Of a DNA stretch of 64,000 nt, positions 36,709 to 44,855 are shown in pieces. The notes under the pieces were generated by a model, which had not been told where the DNA came from, ran no database searches, and was given only the letters and a program-made list of their open reading frames with translations. The number at the start of each line of letters is the position of its first letter. The first letter of the stretch is position 1. Source of the stretch: a beta proteobacterium AAP65 (GTDB lineage Bacteria > Pseudomonadota > Gammaproteobacteria > Burkholderiales > Burkholderiaceae_C). Location of the stretch: contig LJHW01000002.1 of the NCBI GenBank assembly GCA_001295865.1, positions 62,001 through 126,000 on the forward strand, read 5' to 3'. Both the position numbers and the translations under genes were made by a program.

Positions 36709-37860
36709 ATGCAAGCTGCCGGGCCGCTGCAAGGCCTCCGTGTCATCGAACTCGCCGCCATCGGCCCCGTGCCGCTGGCCGGCATGCTCTTGGCCGACCT
36801 GGGCGCCGAGGTGCAACGCATCGACCGCCCCGAGGCCAGCGGCCTGGGCCTGGACCTGCCGCCCGAGCGCGACATCAACGCCCGCGGCCGGCGCAGCATC
36901 GCGCTCGACCTGAAACAGCCCGCCGGCCGCGACGCCGCGCTGCGCCTGATCGAAGGCGCCGACGTGCTGCTGGAAGGCCTGCGCCCCGGCGTCACCGAAA
37001 AGCTCGGCCTCGGCCCGGCCGACTGCCACGCGCTGAACCCGGGCCTCGTCTACGGCCGCATGACGGGCTACGGCCAGACGGGCCCGCTGGCGCAGACCGC
37101 CGGGCACGACCTCAACTACATCGCGCTCACCGGCGTGCTGCACGCCATCGGCCCGGCCGGCGGCAAGCCCGTGCCGCCGCTGAACCTGGTGGGCGACTAC
37201 GGCGGCGGCGCGCTGTACCTGGCCTTCGGCGTGATGGCCGCGCTGTTCGAGCGCGAGCGCTCGGGCCTGGGGCAGGTGGTGGACGCGGCCATGGTCGACG
37301 GCGCGGCTTCGCTGGCCTCCATCTTCTGGGGCCTGCAGGGCACGGGCGGCTGGCGGGCCGAGCGCGGCCAGAACCTGCTGGACGGCGGCGCACCGTTCTA
37401 CGACACCTACGAGACGGCCGATGGCCGCCACATCAGCCTGGCGGCGCTGGAGCCCAAGTTCTTCGCGCAGTTGGCTGCGGCGCTGGGCCTGGACGACGCA
37501 TTCGTGCGCGGCCAGCACGACCGCCGCCTGTGGCCCGACATGCGTGCGGCCATCGCTGCGGCCGTGAAGCAGCGCAGCCGCAGCGAATGGTGCGAACGGC
37601 TCGAAGGCAGCGACGTGTGTTTTGCACCCGTGCTGAGTTTCGAGGAGGCCGCCACGCACCCGCATGCGCAGGCGCGCGGCGCCTTCACCACCGTGGGCGG
37701 CCTGGTGCAGCCCGCGCCGGCCCCGCGCTTCAGCCGCACGCCCGCCGGGCCGCTGCGCCCGCCGCCGGCTATCGGCGCCGATGGCGACGCGCTGCTGCAA
37801 GAAGCCGGCTTTTCCGAGACCGAGACTGCCGCGTTGCGCGCGGCTGGAGTACTGCGATGA
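36709..37860 (+). CDS. alpha-methylacyl-CoA racemase (CaiB/BaiF family)
   Basis: A 383-residue class III CoA-transferase-fold protein. The N-terminal block VIELAAIGPVPLAGMLLADLGAEV is typical. The catalytic residues of alpha-methylacyl-CoA racemases are all present with the right spacing: H133 in AGHDLNYI, D163 in LVGDYGGG and E248 in AALEPKFF. This favours a racemase of 2-methyl-branched acyl-CoA esters over a CoA transferase. Role: probably degradation of branched fatty acids or sterol side chains. The stop overlaps the ATG of the NUDIX/MBL gene, so the two are cotranslated. Confidence 0.88.
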   Translation: MQAAGPLQGLRVIELAAIGPVPLAGMLLADLGAEVQRIDRPEASGLGLDLPPERDINARGRRSIALDLKQPAGRDAALRLIEGADVLLEGLRPGVTEKLGLGPADCHALNPGLVYGRMTGYGQTGPLAQTAGHDLNYIALTGVLHAIGPAGGKPVPPLNLVGDYGGGALYLAFGVMAALFERERSGLGQVVDAAMVDGAASLASIFWGLQGTGGWRAERGQNLLDGGAPFYDTYETADGRHISLAALEPKFFAQLAAALGLDDAFVRGQHDRRLWPDMRAAIAAAVKQRSRSEWCERLEGSDVCFAPVLSFEEAATHPHAQARGAFTTVGGLVQPAPAPRFSRTPAGPLRPPPAIGADGDALLQEAGFSETETAALRAAGVLR

Positions 37861-39530
37861 ACGCCCCGTTCTACGAACCGCCGGCCGGCACCCGGCCCTC
37901 GGCTTCGCTGTTGCTGTTGCGCAATGCAGCTGACGGCTTGGAAGTGCTGATGCTGCGCCGTGCCGAGCGCGATGGCGACCAGCGCAGCGGCGCCGCGGTC
38001 TTCCCCGGCGGCCAGCTCGATGCACGCGACCACGCGGCGCACGCGCTGTGCCTCGGCCCCACCGACGCCGAAGCCAGCGCGTTGCTGGGCGTGGCGGCCG
38101 GCGGGCTCGACTACTACATCGCCGCCGTGCGCGAAACCTTCGAAGAAGCCGGCTTGCTGCTGGCCACCGGCACGCCCGACCTCGCGGCGCTGCACCCCTG
38201 GCGCGACCGCCTGCAGTCGGGCGAAGCCAGCTTCGTCGATTTCTGCCAGGCCACCGGTGTGCAGCCCGAGCTGCGCGGGCTGGTCTACGCCGCGCATTGG
38301 CTCACGCCGCTGGGCGCACCCAAGCGTTTCGACACGCGCTTCTTCGCCGTGCGGGCCCCGGCCGGGCAGCAGGCCGAGGTGGACCATGGCGAGGCCGTGG
38401 CGCTGATGTGGCTGCGCCCGGCGCAGGCGCTCGACAAGGCGCTGGGGCTGAAGTTGCTGCCGGTGACGCGCGAACTGCTGAAAGAGTTGGCGGGCTATCA
38501 CGATGTCGACGCCGCGCTGGCCGCCATGGCCGAACGCGCCGCGCGCGGCGGCGTGCCGCTGGTGGAGCCGCGCCGCGCGCTCACGGCCCGCGGCCCGGGC
38601 GTGGTGCTGCCGCACGAGCTGCCTTATGCCGAGATCGGCCGGCTCGACCCTTCAGGCCACGGCGAGGCCCACGCCACGCTGCTGGCCGGCCGCGTGGTGG
38701 CCTTGTCGCCGCGTGTGCTGCGCATCACCGCGCCTAATCCAGGGCCGATGACCGGCCCCGGCACCAACACCTACCTCGTGGGCGGTGGTGAAGGTGGCGG
38801 CTGGACCGCCATCGACCCCGGCCCTGACAGCGAGCCGCACCTGCAGGCGCTGCTGGCGGCGCTGGCCGAGCGCGGCGGGCGGCTGGAACGCATCCTCGTC
38901 ACGCACACGCACCGCGACCACTCGCCCGGCGCCGCCGCGCTGGCCGCCGCCACCGGCGCGCCGGTGTGGGGCCGCGTGGCCGACCACCCGGCCTGGCAGG
39001 ACGAGAGCTTCCGCCCCGACCACGTGCCACAGCACGCCGAACGTATCTTTTGCGGCAATGGCGCCACGCTGCGCGTGTGGCACACGCCGGGCCATGCCAG
39101 CAACCACCTGTGCTACCTGCTGGAAGAGGAACGCCTGCTCTTCACCGGCGACCACGTCATGCAGGGCAGCACCGTGGTCATCAACCCGCCCGATGGCGAC
39201 ATGGTGGCCTACCTGGCCTCGCTGCACGAATTGCTGGCAGAGCCGCTGGACTGGCTGGCGCCGGGCCACGGTTATCTCGTCGCCGAGCCGCATGCCGTGC
39301 TGCGCGCGCTTATCGCCCACCGCCTGAAACGCGAGGCCAAGGTGGCCTTGCGCCTGCAGCAGGCCGGCCCGGGCACGCTGGCCGAGCTGGTGGGCACGGT
39401 CTACGACGACGCGCCCGTGGCCTTGCACGGTGTGGCGCAGCGCTCGCTGCTGGCCCACCTGCTGAAGCTGCGGTCTGAGGGCCGCGCGGTGGAGGATGCC
39501 CAGCAGCGCTGGGCCGCGGTGGCGCGCTGA
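37857..39530 (+). CDS. NUDIX hydrolase / metallo-beta-lactamase fold fusion protein
   Basis: A 557-residue two-domain protein. Residues 15-235 are a NUDIX domain of the NUDT19 type: the box is split, with FPGGQLDARD at 49-58 and VRETFEEAGLLL at 91-102 separated by an insertion of about 35 residues. Residues 280-557 are a metallo-beta-lactamase fold of the LACTB2 type with the zinc motif THTHRDHSPGA at 349-359, LRVWHTPGHASNH and LLFTGDHVMQGS. NUDT19 relatives cleave CoA or acyl-CoA, and LACTB2 relatives are nucleases or thioesterases; a role in acyl-CoA turnover is inferred from this and from coupling (ATGA) to the racemase gene. Confidence 0.88.
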   Translation: MNAPFYEPPAGTRPSASLLLLRNAADGLEVLMLRRAERDGDQRSGAAVFPGGQLDARDHAAHALCLGPTDAEASALLGVAAGGLDYYIAAVRETFEEAGLLLATGTPDLAALHPWRDRLQSGEASFVDFCQATGVQPELRGLVYAAHWLTPLGAPKRFDTRFFAVRAPAGQQAEVDHGEAVALMWLRPAQALDKALGLKLLPVTRELLKELAGYHDVDAALAAMAERAARGGVPLVEPRRALTARGPGVVLPHELPYAEIGRLDPSGHGEAHATLLAGRVVALSPRVLRITAPNPGPMTGPGTNTYLVGGGEGGGWTAIDPGPDSEPHLQALLAALAERGGRLERILVTHTHRDHSPGAAALAAATGAPVWGRVADHPAWQDESFRPDHVPQHAERIFCGNGATLRVWHTPGHASNHLCYLLEEERLLFTGDHVMQGSTVVINPPDGDMVAYLASLHELLAEPLDWLAPGHGYLVAEPHAVLRALIAHRLKREAKVALRLQQAGPGTLAELVGTVYDDAPVALHGVAQRSLLAHLLKLRSEGRAVEDAQQRWAAVAR

Positions 39531-39548
39531 ACGCGGCCTGGACGTGGA

Positions 39549-40334
39549 CTAAACGCCGCCGCGCTGGGCCGCCGCGGCATCGGCGGCCAGCACCTCGGCT
39601 TCGGCCTGCCAGCGCCCGTCCACCAACAGCTGGTGCGGGCGGAACTGCTGCTTGTAGGCCATCTTCGGGCTCTGCGCGATCCAGTAGCCCAGGTAGACGT
39701 TGGGCAGCTTGAGCTGGCGCGTCTGCTCGATCTGCCACATCACGCTGTAGGTGCCGTAGCTGGTGTGGGGCTCGGGCTCGTAGAAGGTGTAGACGGCGGA
39801 GATGCCGTCGCTCAGCACGTCGAGGATGGACACCATCTTCAGCGCGCCGGGGATGCCGTCGTCGCCGGCCGGCTCGCGGAACTCGACCATGCGGCTGTTG
39901 ACGCGGCTTTGCAGCAGGAACTGTGTGTACTGGTCGACGCTGTCGTGGTCCATGCCGCCGCCGCTGTGGCGGCCGCTTTGGTAGCGCAGGTAGAGCTGGT
40001 AGTGCTCGGGCACGAAGCCCAGGCGCAGCACCCGCGCCTTCAGGCCCTGGTGCTGCTTGAGCGAGCGGCGCTGGCTGCGCGTGGGCGTGAAGCCGGCCAC
40101 CGGCACGCGCAGCGGCACGCAGGCGCGGCAGCCGTCGCAGTAGGGGCGGTAGGTGAAAAGGCCGCTGCGCCGGAAACCGTTGGCCACCAGGCCCGAGTAG
40201 GTGTCGGCGTGGATCAGGTGACTGGGTGTCGCCACCTGCGAACGCGCCTGCCGGTCGGGCAGGTAGCTGCAGGGGTAGGGGGCCGTTGCATAGAACTGCA
40301 AGGACCGCAGCGGCAGTTCCTGGGGGTGCGTCAC
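39549..40334 (-). CDS. bpt: aspartate/glutamate leucyltransferase (Bpt)
   Basis: A 261-residue aminoacyl-tRNA-protein transferase of the ATE1 fold that adds leucine to proteins with N-terminal Asp or Glu, marking them for ClpAP degradation. The N-terminus [22 protein letters not shown] and the block [24 protein letters not shown] with its Cys cluster are diagnostic, as is VYTFYEPE...GTYSVMWQI further on. The start is a GTG at 40334. It follows aat by 63 bp on the same strand. Confidence 0.95.
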   Translation of the reverse strand: MTHPQELPLRSLQFYATAPYPCSYLPDRQARSQVATPSHLIHADTYSGLVANGFRRSGLFTYRPYCDGCRACVPLRVPVAGFTPTRSQRRSLKQHQGLKARVLRLGFVPEHYQLYLRYQSGRHSGGGMDHDSVDQYTQFLLQSRVNSRMVEFREPAGDDGIPGALKMVSILDVLSDGISAVYTFYEPEPHTSYGTYSVMWQIEQTRQLKLPNVYLGYWIAQSPKMAYKQQFRPHQLLVDGRWQAEAEVLAADAAAAQRGGV

Positions 40335-40397
40335 GGGCGTTGGGGCGGCGGCAAGGCTCAGGCGGTGGGCACAGGTGGCAGAGGTTGGGGCTGCACG

Positions 40398-41135
40398 TCA
40401 GGCCGTTTCGTCCAGCAGCGCCCAGGCCGCTTCATCATAGGCCCAGGCCCGCACGTCTGCAGCCCCCGTGGCCGCGGTGACGTGGGCGAGGAAATCACGC
40501 CGCGGGGTCTCGTGCGCACCGAAGCTGGCGAGGTGGAGGGTGTTCTGCTGGCAGTCGATGAGGGTCACACCGCGCGCCCGCGCTGCGGCGACGAAGGCGG
40601 CCAGCGCGATCTTCGAGGCGTCGGTGCGGTGCGCGAACATCGATTCGCCGAAGCACATGCGCCCGATGGCCACGAAGTAGAGGCCGCCCACCAGCTGCCC
40701 GTCGACCCAGGTCTCCACGCTGTGCACGCGCCCGGCACGGTGCCAGGCGGTGTAGGCGGCCACCATGGCCGGCACGATCCAGGTGCCATCCTGGCCTTCA
40801 CGCGGAGTGCCCGCGCAGGCCTGGATGACGGCCTCGAAGTTGCTGTCGAAACGGATCTCGCAGCCCGGCGTGCGCCGGAAGCGGCGCAGCGTCTTCTTCA
40901 GGCTGTGGCTGCGCTTGAAAGCCGCCGTGGGCAGCACCATGCGCGGCTCGGGGCTCCACCACAGCACCGGCTGGCCGGCGCTGTACCAGGGGAAGAGCCC
41001 GTTGCGGTAGGCCTCTTCCAGCCGCTCGGGCGCCAGCCCCCCGCCCGCGGCCACGAGGCCGGGTGCATCGCTGTCCTCTCCCAGCGCCGTGCTGGCGTGG
41101 GGCAGGGGCTGGCCTGGTTCAAGCCAAGGGATCAA
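40398..41135 (-). CDS. aat: leucyl/phenylalanyl-tRNA-protein transferase
   Basis: A 245-residue GNAT-like transferase that adds Leu or Phe to proteins with N-terminal Lys or Arg. Family blocks visible are GLVAAGGGLAPERLEEAYRNGLFPWY, VLWWSPEPRMVLP, HSVETWVDGQLVGGLYFVAIGRMCFGESMF and ALAAFVAAARARGVTLIDCQQ (given in separate parts). With bpt it supplies both bacterial N-end-rule branches. Its ATG at 41135 is 1 bp from the stop of the prolyl oligopeptidase gene upstream on the same strand, so yaeQ, the peptidase, aat and bpt may all be one transcript. Confidence 0.95.
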   Translation of the reverse strand: MIPWLEPGQPLPHASTALGEDSDAPGLVAAGGGLAPERLEEAYRNGLFPWYSAGQPVLWWSPEPRMVLPTAAFKRSHSLKKTLRRFRRTPGCEIRFDSNFEAVIQACAGTPREGQDGTWIVPAMVAAYTAWHRAGRVHSVETWVDGQLVGGLYFVAIGRMCFGESMFAHRTDASKIALAAFVAAARARGVTLIDCQQNTLHLASFGAHETPRRDFLAHVTAATGAADVRAWAYDEAAWALLDETA

Positions 41136-41136
41136 C

Positions 41137-43275
41137 TTACTTGTTGCTCAGCTGCATCCAGAGGAAGGTGTACTCGAGCGCCATCATCTGCGCACGCTGG
41201 CCGTTGTCGGCCGCGCCGCCGTGGCCGCCCTCGATGTTCTCCCAGTACAGCAGCGGGTGGCCTTGTTCGCGCATCTTCGCGGCCATCTTGCGGGCGTGGC
41301 CGGGGTGCACGCGGTCGTCGCGCGTGCTGGTGGCGAACAGCACCTTGGGCATCTTCACGCCCGGCTTCACGTTCTGGTAGGGGCTGTACTTGGAGATGAA
41401 AGCCCAGTCTTCGGGCTTGTCGGGGTTGCCGTACTCGGCCATCCAGCTCGCGCCGGCCAGCAGCTTGTGGAACCGCTGCATGTCCAACAGCGGCACCTGG
41501 CAGACCACGGCGCTGAAGAGCTCGGGCCGCTGCACCATCACCGCGCCCACCAGCAGACCGCCGTTGCTGCCGCCCTGGATGCCCAGGTGCTGCGGGCTGG
41601 TGATCTTCTGCGCGATGAGGTCTTCGGCCACGGCCGCGAAGTCGTCGTAGCTCTTCTGCTTGTTGGCGAGGATGGCGCCCTGGTGCCAGCCCGGGCCGAA
41701 CTCACCGCCGCCGCGGATGTTGGCCAGCACGTAGACACCGCCCTGGCCCGTCCAGGCGCGGCCGACGGCACCCGAGTACCAGGGCGTGAGCGACACCTCA
41801 AAACCGCCGTAGCCGTAGAGCAGCGTGGGGTTCTTGCCATCCGCCTTCGCGCCCTTGGGCCAGATTACGAAGTAGGGCACCTTGGTGCCGTCCTTGCTGG
41901 TGGCAAAACGCTGCTCGGCGCGCATGCCGGTGGCGTCATAGAAGGTGGGGCGCGACTTCAGCACCTCGCGCGCGTCGCTGCCGGTGCGGCCGAGCTGCAG
42001 CGTGTCGGGCTGCAGGAAGTCGGCCACGTTCATGAAGTAGGCCTCGGCCAGCGGGTCGTCTTTCAGCAGCGGGTCGTGCAGCGGTGTCACGCCCAGGCTG
42101 CCGGGGTAGGGCGCTTTCACGTCGCGCTTGCGCCAGCCCTTGCCGCCAGGTTGCGGGGCGGGCTGCCACTCTTCGATGCGGCTGGCCACGTTGTCCAGCA
42201 CGTCCAGCAGCAGCTTGCTCTTCGTGGCGCCGAAGCTCGCCAGCGAACGGGTGGCGCTGGGCAGGAAGATCGCGTCGAAACGGCGCTCACCTTTCAGGTA
42301 GGCCGCGGCATTGCCTGCCAGCAGCGCGCCGCGCGGCCAGGTGCGATTGCCCACGGTCCAGTCGCTGCGCAGTTCGATCAGCACGAACTCGCGCCAGAAG
42401 GCCAGCTTGGCATCGGCGGGTTTGTCGATGCGCACCGGCTTGCCGCCCTGCAGCAGGAAAAGCTCGTCGGTGTAGAAAGTGACGGCGCGGCCCATCAGCG
42501 TGCGCTCGAAGCCCGGCGTCTTGTCGACGCTGACGTAAGAGGCCACGTCTTTCGCTTCACCCTCGAACACCGTCACGGCGCTGGCCAGCGGTGTGCCGCG
42601 TTTCCACTGCTTGATGACACGCGGGTAGCCCGAATCGGTGAGCGAACCGGCGCCGAAGTCGGTGCCGACGAAGATCGTGTTCTCGTCCAGCCACTCGACG
42701 CTGCTCTTGGCCTCGGGCAGCGTGAAGCCGCCTTCGACGAAGGTCTTGGTGATGGTGTCGAACTCGCGCACCACGGTCGCGTCGGCGCCGCCGCGCGACA
42801 GCGCGATCAGGCAACGGCGGTAGTCGGGGCCGAGGCAGCTGCTGCGGCTCCAGACCCAGTTTTCCTTCTCGGCCTTGCCCAGGGCGTCGACGTCGATCAC
42901 CGTCTCCCACTTGGGCTGCGGTTGGCGGTACTCGGCCAGCGTGGTACGGCGCCACAGGCCGCGCGGGTTGCTGGCGTCGCGCCAGAAGTTGTAGAGCCAG
43001 TCGCCACGGCGCGTGACGTAGGGAATCTGCTCGCGGCTGTCGAGCACCTCGCGCAGGCTGGTCTTGAGCTTGTCGAAGCCCGGCCGCGCCTGCAGCAGGC
43101 CTTCGCTCTCGGCGTTGCGCTCGCGCACCCAGGCCAGGGCCTTCTCGCCCTGCACCTCTTCGAGCCAGAGGTAGGGGTCGGCGGCGGGGGGCGGGGTCTG
43201 CGGGGTCTGGGACATGGCGGCTTGGCTCAGCGCCAGGCCCAGGGCCAGCGCAGGGAAGAGTTGATGGAGTTTCAT
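41137..43275 (-). CDS. secreted prolyl oligopeptidase family serine peptidase (S9)
   Basis: A 712-residue precursor with a signal peptide of about 22 residues (MKLHQLFPALALGLALSQAA). A beta-propeller of the S9A type follows (DPYLWLEEVQGEKALAWVRERN), then a C-terminal alpha/beta-hydrolase domain with the nucleophile S570 in QGGSNGGLLVGA, the Asp in TSTRDDRVHPGHA and the His in EGGHGG. It cleaves short peptides after proline or related residues, probably in the periplasm. The ATG at 43275 lies 2 bp after the yaeQ stop. The ending is 1 bp before aat. Confidence 0.93.
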   Translation of the reverse strand: MKLHQLFPALALGLALSQAAMSQTPQTPPPAADPYLWLEEVQGEKALAWVRERNAESEGLLQARPGFDKLKTSLREVLDSREQIPYVTRRGDWLYNFWRDASNPRGLWRRTTLAEYRQPQPKWETVIDVDALGKAEKENWVWSRSSCLGPDYRRCLIALSRGGADATVVREFDTITKTFVEGGFTLPEAKSSVEWLDENTIFVGTDFGAGSLTDSGYPRVIKQWKRGTPLASAVTVFEGEAKDVASYVSVDKTPGFERTLMGRAVTFYTDELFLLQGGKPVRIDKPADAKLAFWREFVLIELRSDWTVGNRTWPRGALLAGNAAAYLKGERRFDAIFLPSATRSLASFGATKSKLLLDVLDNVASRIEEWQPAPQPGGKGWRKRDVKAPYPGSLGVTPLHDPLLKDDPLAEAYFMNVADFLQPDTLQLGRTGSDAREVLKSRPTFYDATGMRAEQRFATSKDGTKVPYFVIWPKGAKADGKNPTLLYGYGGFEVSLTPWYSGAVGRAWTGQGGVYVLANIRGGGEFGPGWHQGAILANKQKSYDDFAAVAEDLIAQKITSPQHLGIQGGSNGGLLVGAVMVQRPELFSAVVCQVPLLDMQRFHKLLAGASWMAEYGNPDKPEDWAFISKYSPYQNVKPGVKMPKVLFATSTRDDRVHPGHARKMAAKMREQGHPLLYWENIEGGHGGAADNGQRAQMMALEYTFLWMQLSNK

Positions 43276-43277
43276 GC

Positions 43278-43844
43278 TCAGTATTTCGAGGTGGGCGCCT
43301 TCAGCGGCGCGGGGTGGACTTCGACACTGTTCTCGTTGTTCCCTATCCAGACCTGCCCGTCCTGCACCGTCACCTGCAGTTGCATGCTGCGGGCGGCCAG
43401 CGCGGCCAGGGCCTGGCTCTGGGCGGCCGGCAGCTGCCACACCCAGAGGTTGTTGAGCCGGGTGAGCTTGTTCTGCACGCCGGCCCACCAGATGTGCGCG
43501 GCGCTGCTGTAGGTGTAGAGCACCACGCGGTCGGCGCGGCCCGCGGCGCGCACGAGGCGGCGTTCGTCGGGCTGGCCGACCTCGATCCACTGCCGCACCT
43601 CGCCCGAGAGGCTGTGCTGCCAGAGATCGGGCTCCTCGGCGTCGGCGGCGCCGCGGGCGAAGGCCAGGGCGCCGTCGTGGTCGTCAACCGGCACGTGCAG
43701 CGCGTAGGCCAGCAGCCGCACCATCATGCGTTCGTCGGTTTCAGAGGGCTCGCGCGCCAGCGTCACCTGGTGGGTGGCGTAGAGGTTGCGGTCCATGTCG
43801 GCGATCTGCAGCGTCGCCTTGTGCACGGTGGCCTTGATGGCCAT
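43278..43844 (-). CDS. yaeQ: YaeQ family protein
   Basis: A 188-residue protein of the YaeQ family, which has a PD-(D/E)XK nuclease-like fold. Matches include ATVHKATLQIADMDRNLYATHQVTLA, RPLLAYALHV-type MMVRLLAYALHVP, EEPDLWQHSLSGEVRQWIEVGQPDERR and YTYSSAAHIWW (given as separate pieces). Cellular function is not settled; some members suppress RfaH defects. The frame is open much further upstream, but the ATG at 43844 gives the family N-terminus. It is followed after 2 bp by the prolyl oligopeptidase gene. Confidence 0.92.
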   Translation of the reverse strand: MAIKATVHKATLQIADMDRNLYATHQVTLAREPSETDERMMVRLLAYALHVPVDDHDGALAFARGAADAEEPDLWQHSLSGEVRQWIEVGQPDERRLVRAAGRADRVVLYTYSSAAHIWWAGVQNKLTRLNNLWVWQLPAAQSQALAALAARSMQLQVTVQDGQVWIGNNENSVEVHPAPLKAPTSKY

Positions 43845-44022
43845 CAGCGGGCTCCAGTGCTGAAGAGGGGGCGGAACAAGGCGGGCTCGGTGGGCAAGGC
43901 AGGCTTCCAGCGCCTCAGGGGCGCAAAACAGGGCACTGTGCCACAGCCGGGCCCGGCGGCGGCCGGGTGGCATCATTCGCACCCTGGCCGGCGCGCCCGG
44001 CAATGACACCCAAGGAAAGACG

Positions 44023-44847
44023 ATGAAGGCCCAGACCCTCGTGATCGCCGGCATTTGCCTGGCGTTTGCCGGCGCCACCCAGGCGCAGACCGCGCCCGCC
44101 AAACCCGCTGCCGCACCCAAGCCCGCGGCTGCTGCCAAGCCTGCGGCCAAGCCCGCGGCCGCCAAGCCGGCTGCAACGGCCGCTGCGGCCAAGACCGGCG
44201 CGGCCAAACCCGGTTTTGCCACGCCGCTGGCCGGCACCAAATCGCTGGGCGGCACCGACGTGGCCAACAGCGGGCCGGTGCTGACGCGCGAGGAACTGCG
44301 CGCCTGCCTCACCGAGCGCGAGACCATCGCCAAGCGCATGGACACGCTGGAGGCCGCACGCCCGGCGCTGGACGAAGAGCGCAAGGCCATCGAGGTCGAC
44401 CGCGAGGCCGTGAAGCTGGCGCGCGAAGCGCTGGAAGCGCAGCGCACGAAAAGCGAAGCACTGAACGTGCGCTTCAACGAGCACAAGACCAAGCTCGAAA
44501 CCTTCAACAAGTCTGTGGCCGAGTTCAACGACAGCAACCCGCGCCCGGGCCCGAACTCCGACCGCCGCCGTGCCAACTTCACCAAGGAGAGCAAAGAGCT
44601 CAACGAGGCCCTGGCCGTGCTGCGCACCGAGGCCACCGCGCTGGAAACCGAGACCAAGGGCGTGGTGGAGGCCTACAACGGCAAGATCACCGCACTGAAC
44701 GAGCGCGCCGATGCCTGGAACAAGCGCAACGCCGAGCTCAACGCCACGCGCGACAAGATCAAGGCCGACGACACCGCCTGGATCGCCAACTGCAGCGACC
44801 GCCGTTACCGCGAAGACGACGAGATCGCCATCCGCAACGGCAAGTGA
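44023..44847 (+). CDS. secreted Ala/Lys/Pro-rich coiled-coil protein, unknown function
   Basis: A 274-residue precursor. A signal peptide (MKAQTLVIAGICLAFAGATQAQ) is followed by a low-complexity linker at about 23-62 made of imperfect AKPAA/KPAAA repeats, similar to histone-H1-like tails. From about residue 85 to 250 the protein is strongly heptad-like and charged (ERETIAKRMDTLEAARPALDEE and following), consistent with long coiled coils. Two Cys occur, in RACLTER and in IANCSDRR. AAGGAAAG precedes the ATG. I infer an envelope structural or scaffolding role, but no family function is known to me. A Dcp-like peptidase gene follows 8 bp later. Confidence 0.75.
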   Translation: MKAQTLVIAGICLAFAGATQAQTAPAKPAAAPKPAAAAKPAAKPAAAKPAATAAAAKTGAAKPGFATPLAGTKSLGGTDVANSGPVLTREELRACLTERETIAKRMDTLEAARPALDEERKAIEVDREAVKLAREALEAQRTKSEALNVRFNEHKTKLETFNKSVAEFNDSNPRPGPNSDRRRANFTKESKELNEALAVLRTEATALETETKGVVEAYNGKITALNERADAWNKRNAELNATRDKIKADDTAWIANCSDRRYREDDEIAIRNGK

Positions 44848-44855
44848 GACGAACG

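Noticed and set aside
44085..44215. Short repeated units that could be taken for a tandem repeat or CRISPR-like array
   Set aside because: They are in-frame AKPAA-type codon repeats within a signal-peptide-bearing protein, with no spacer structure.
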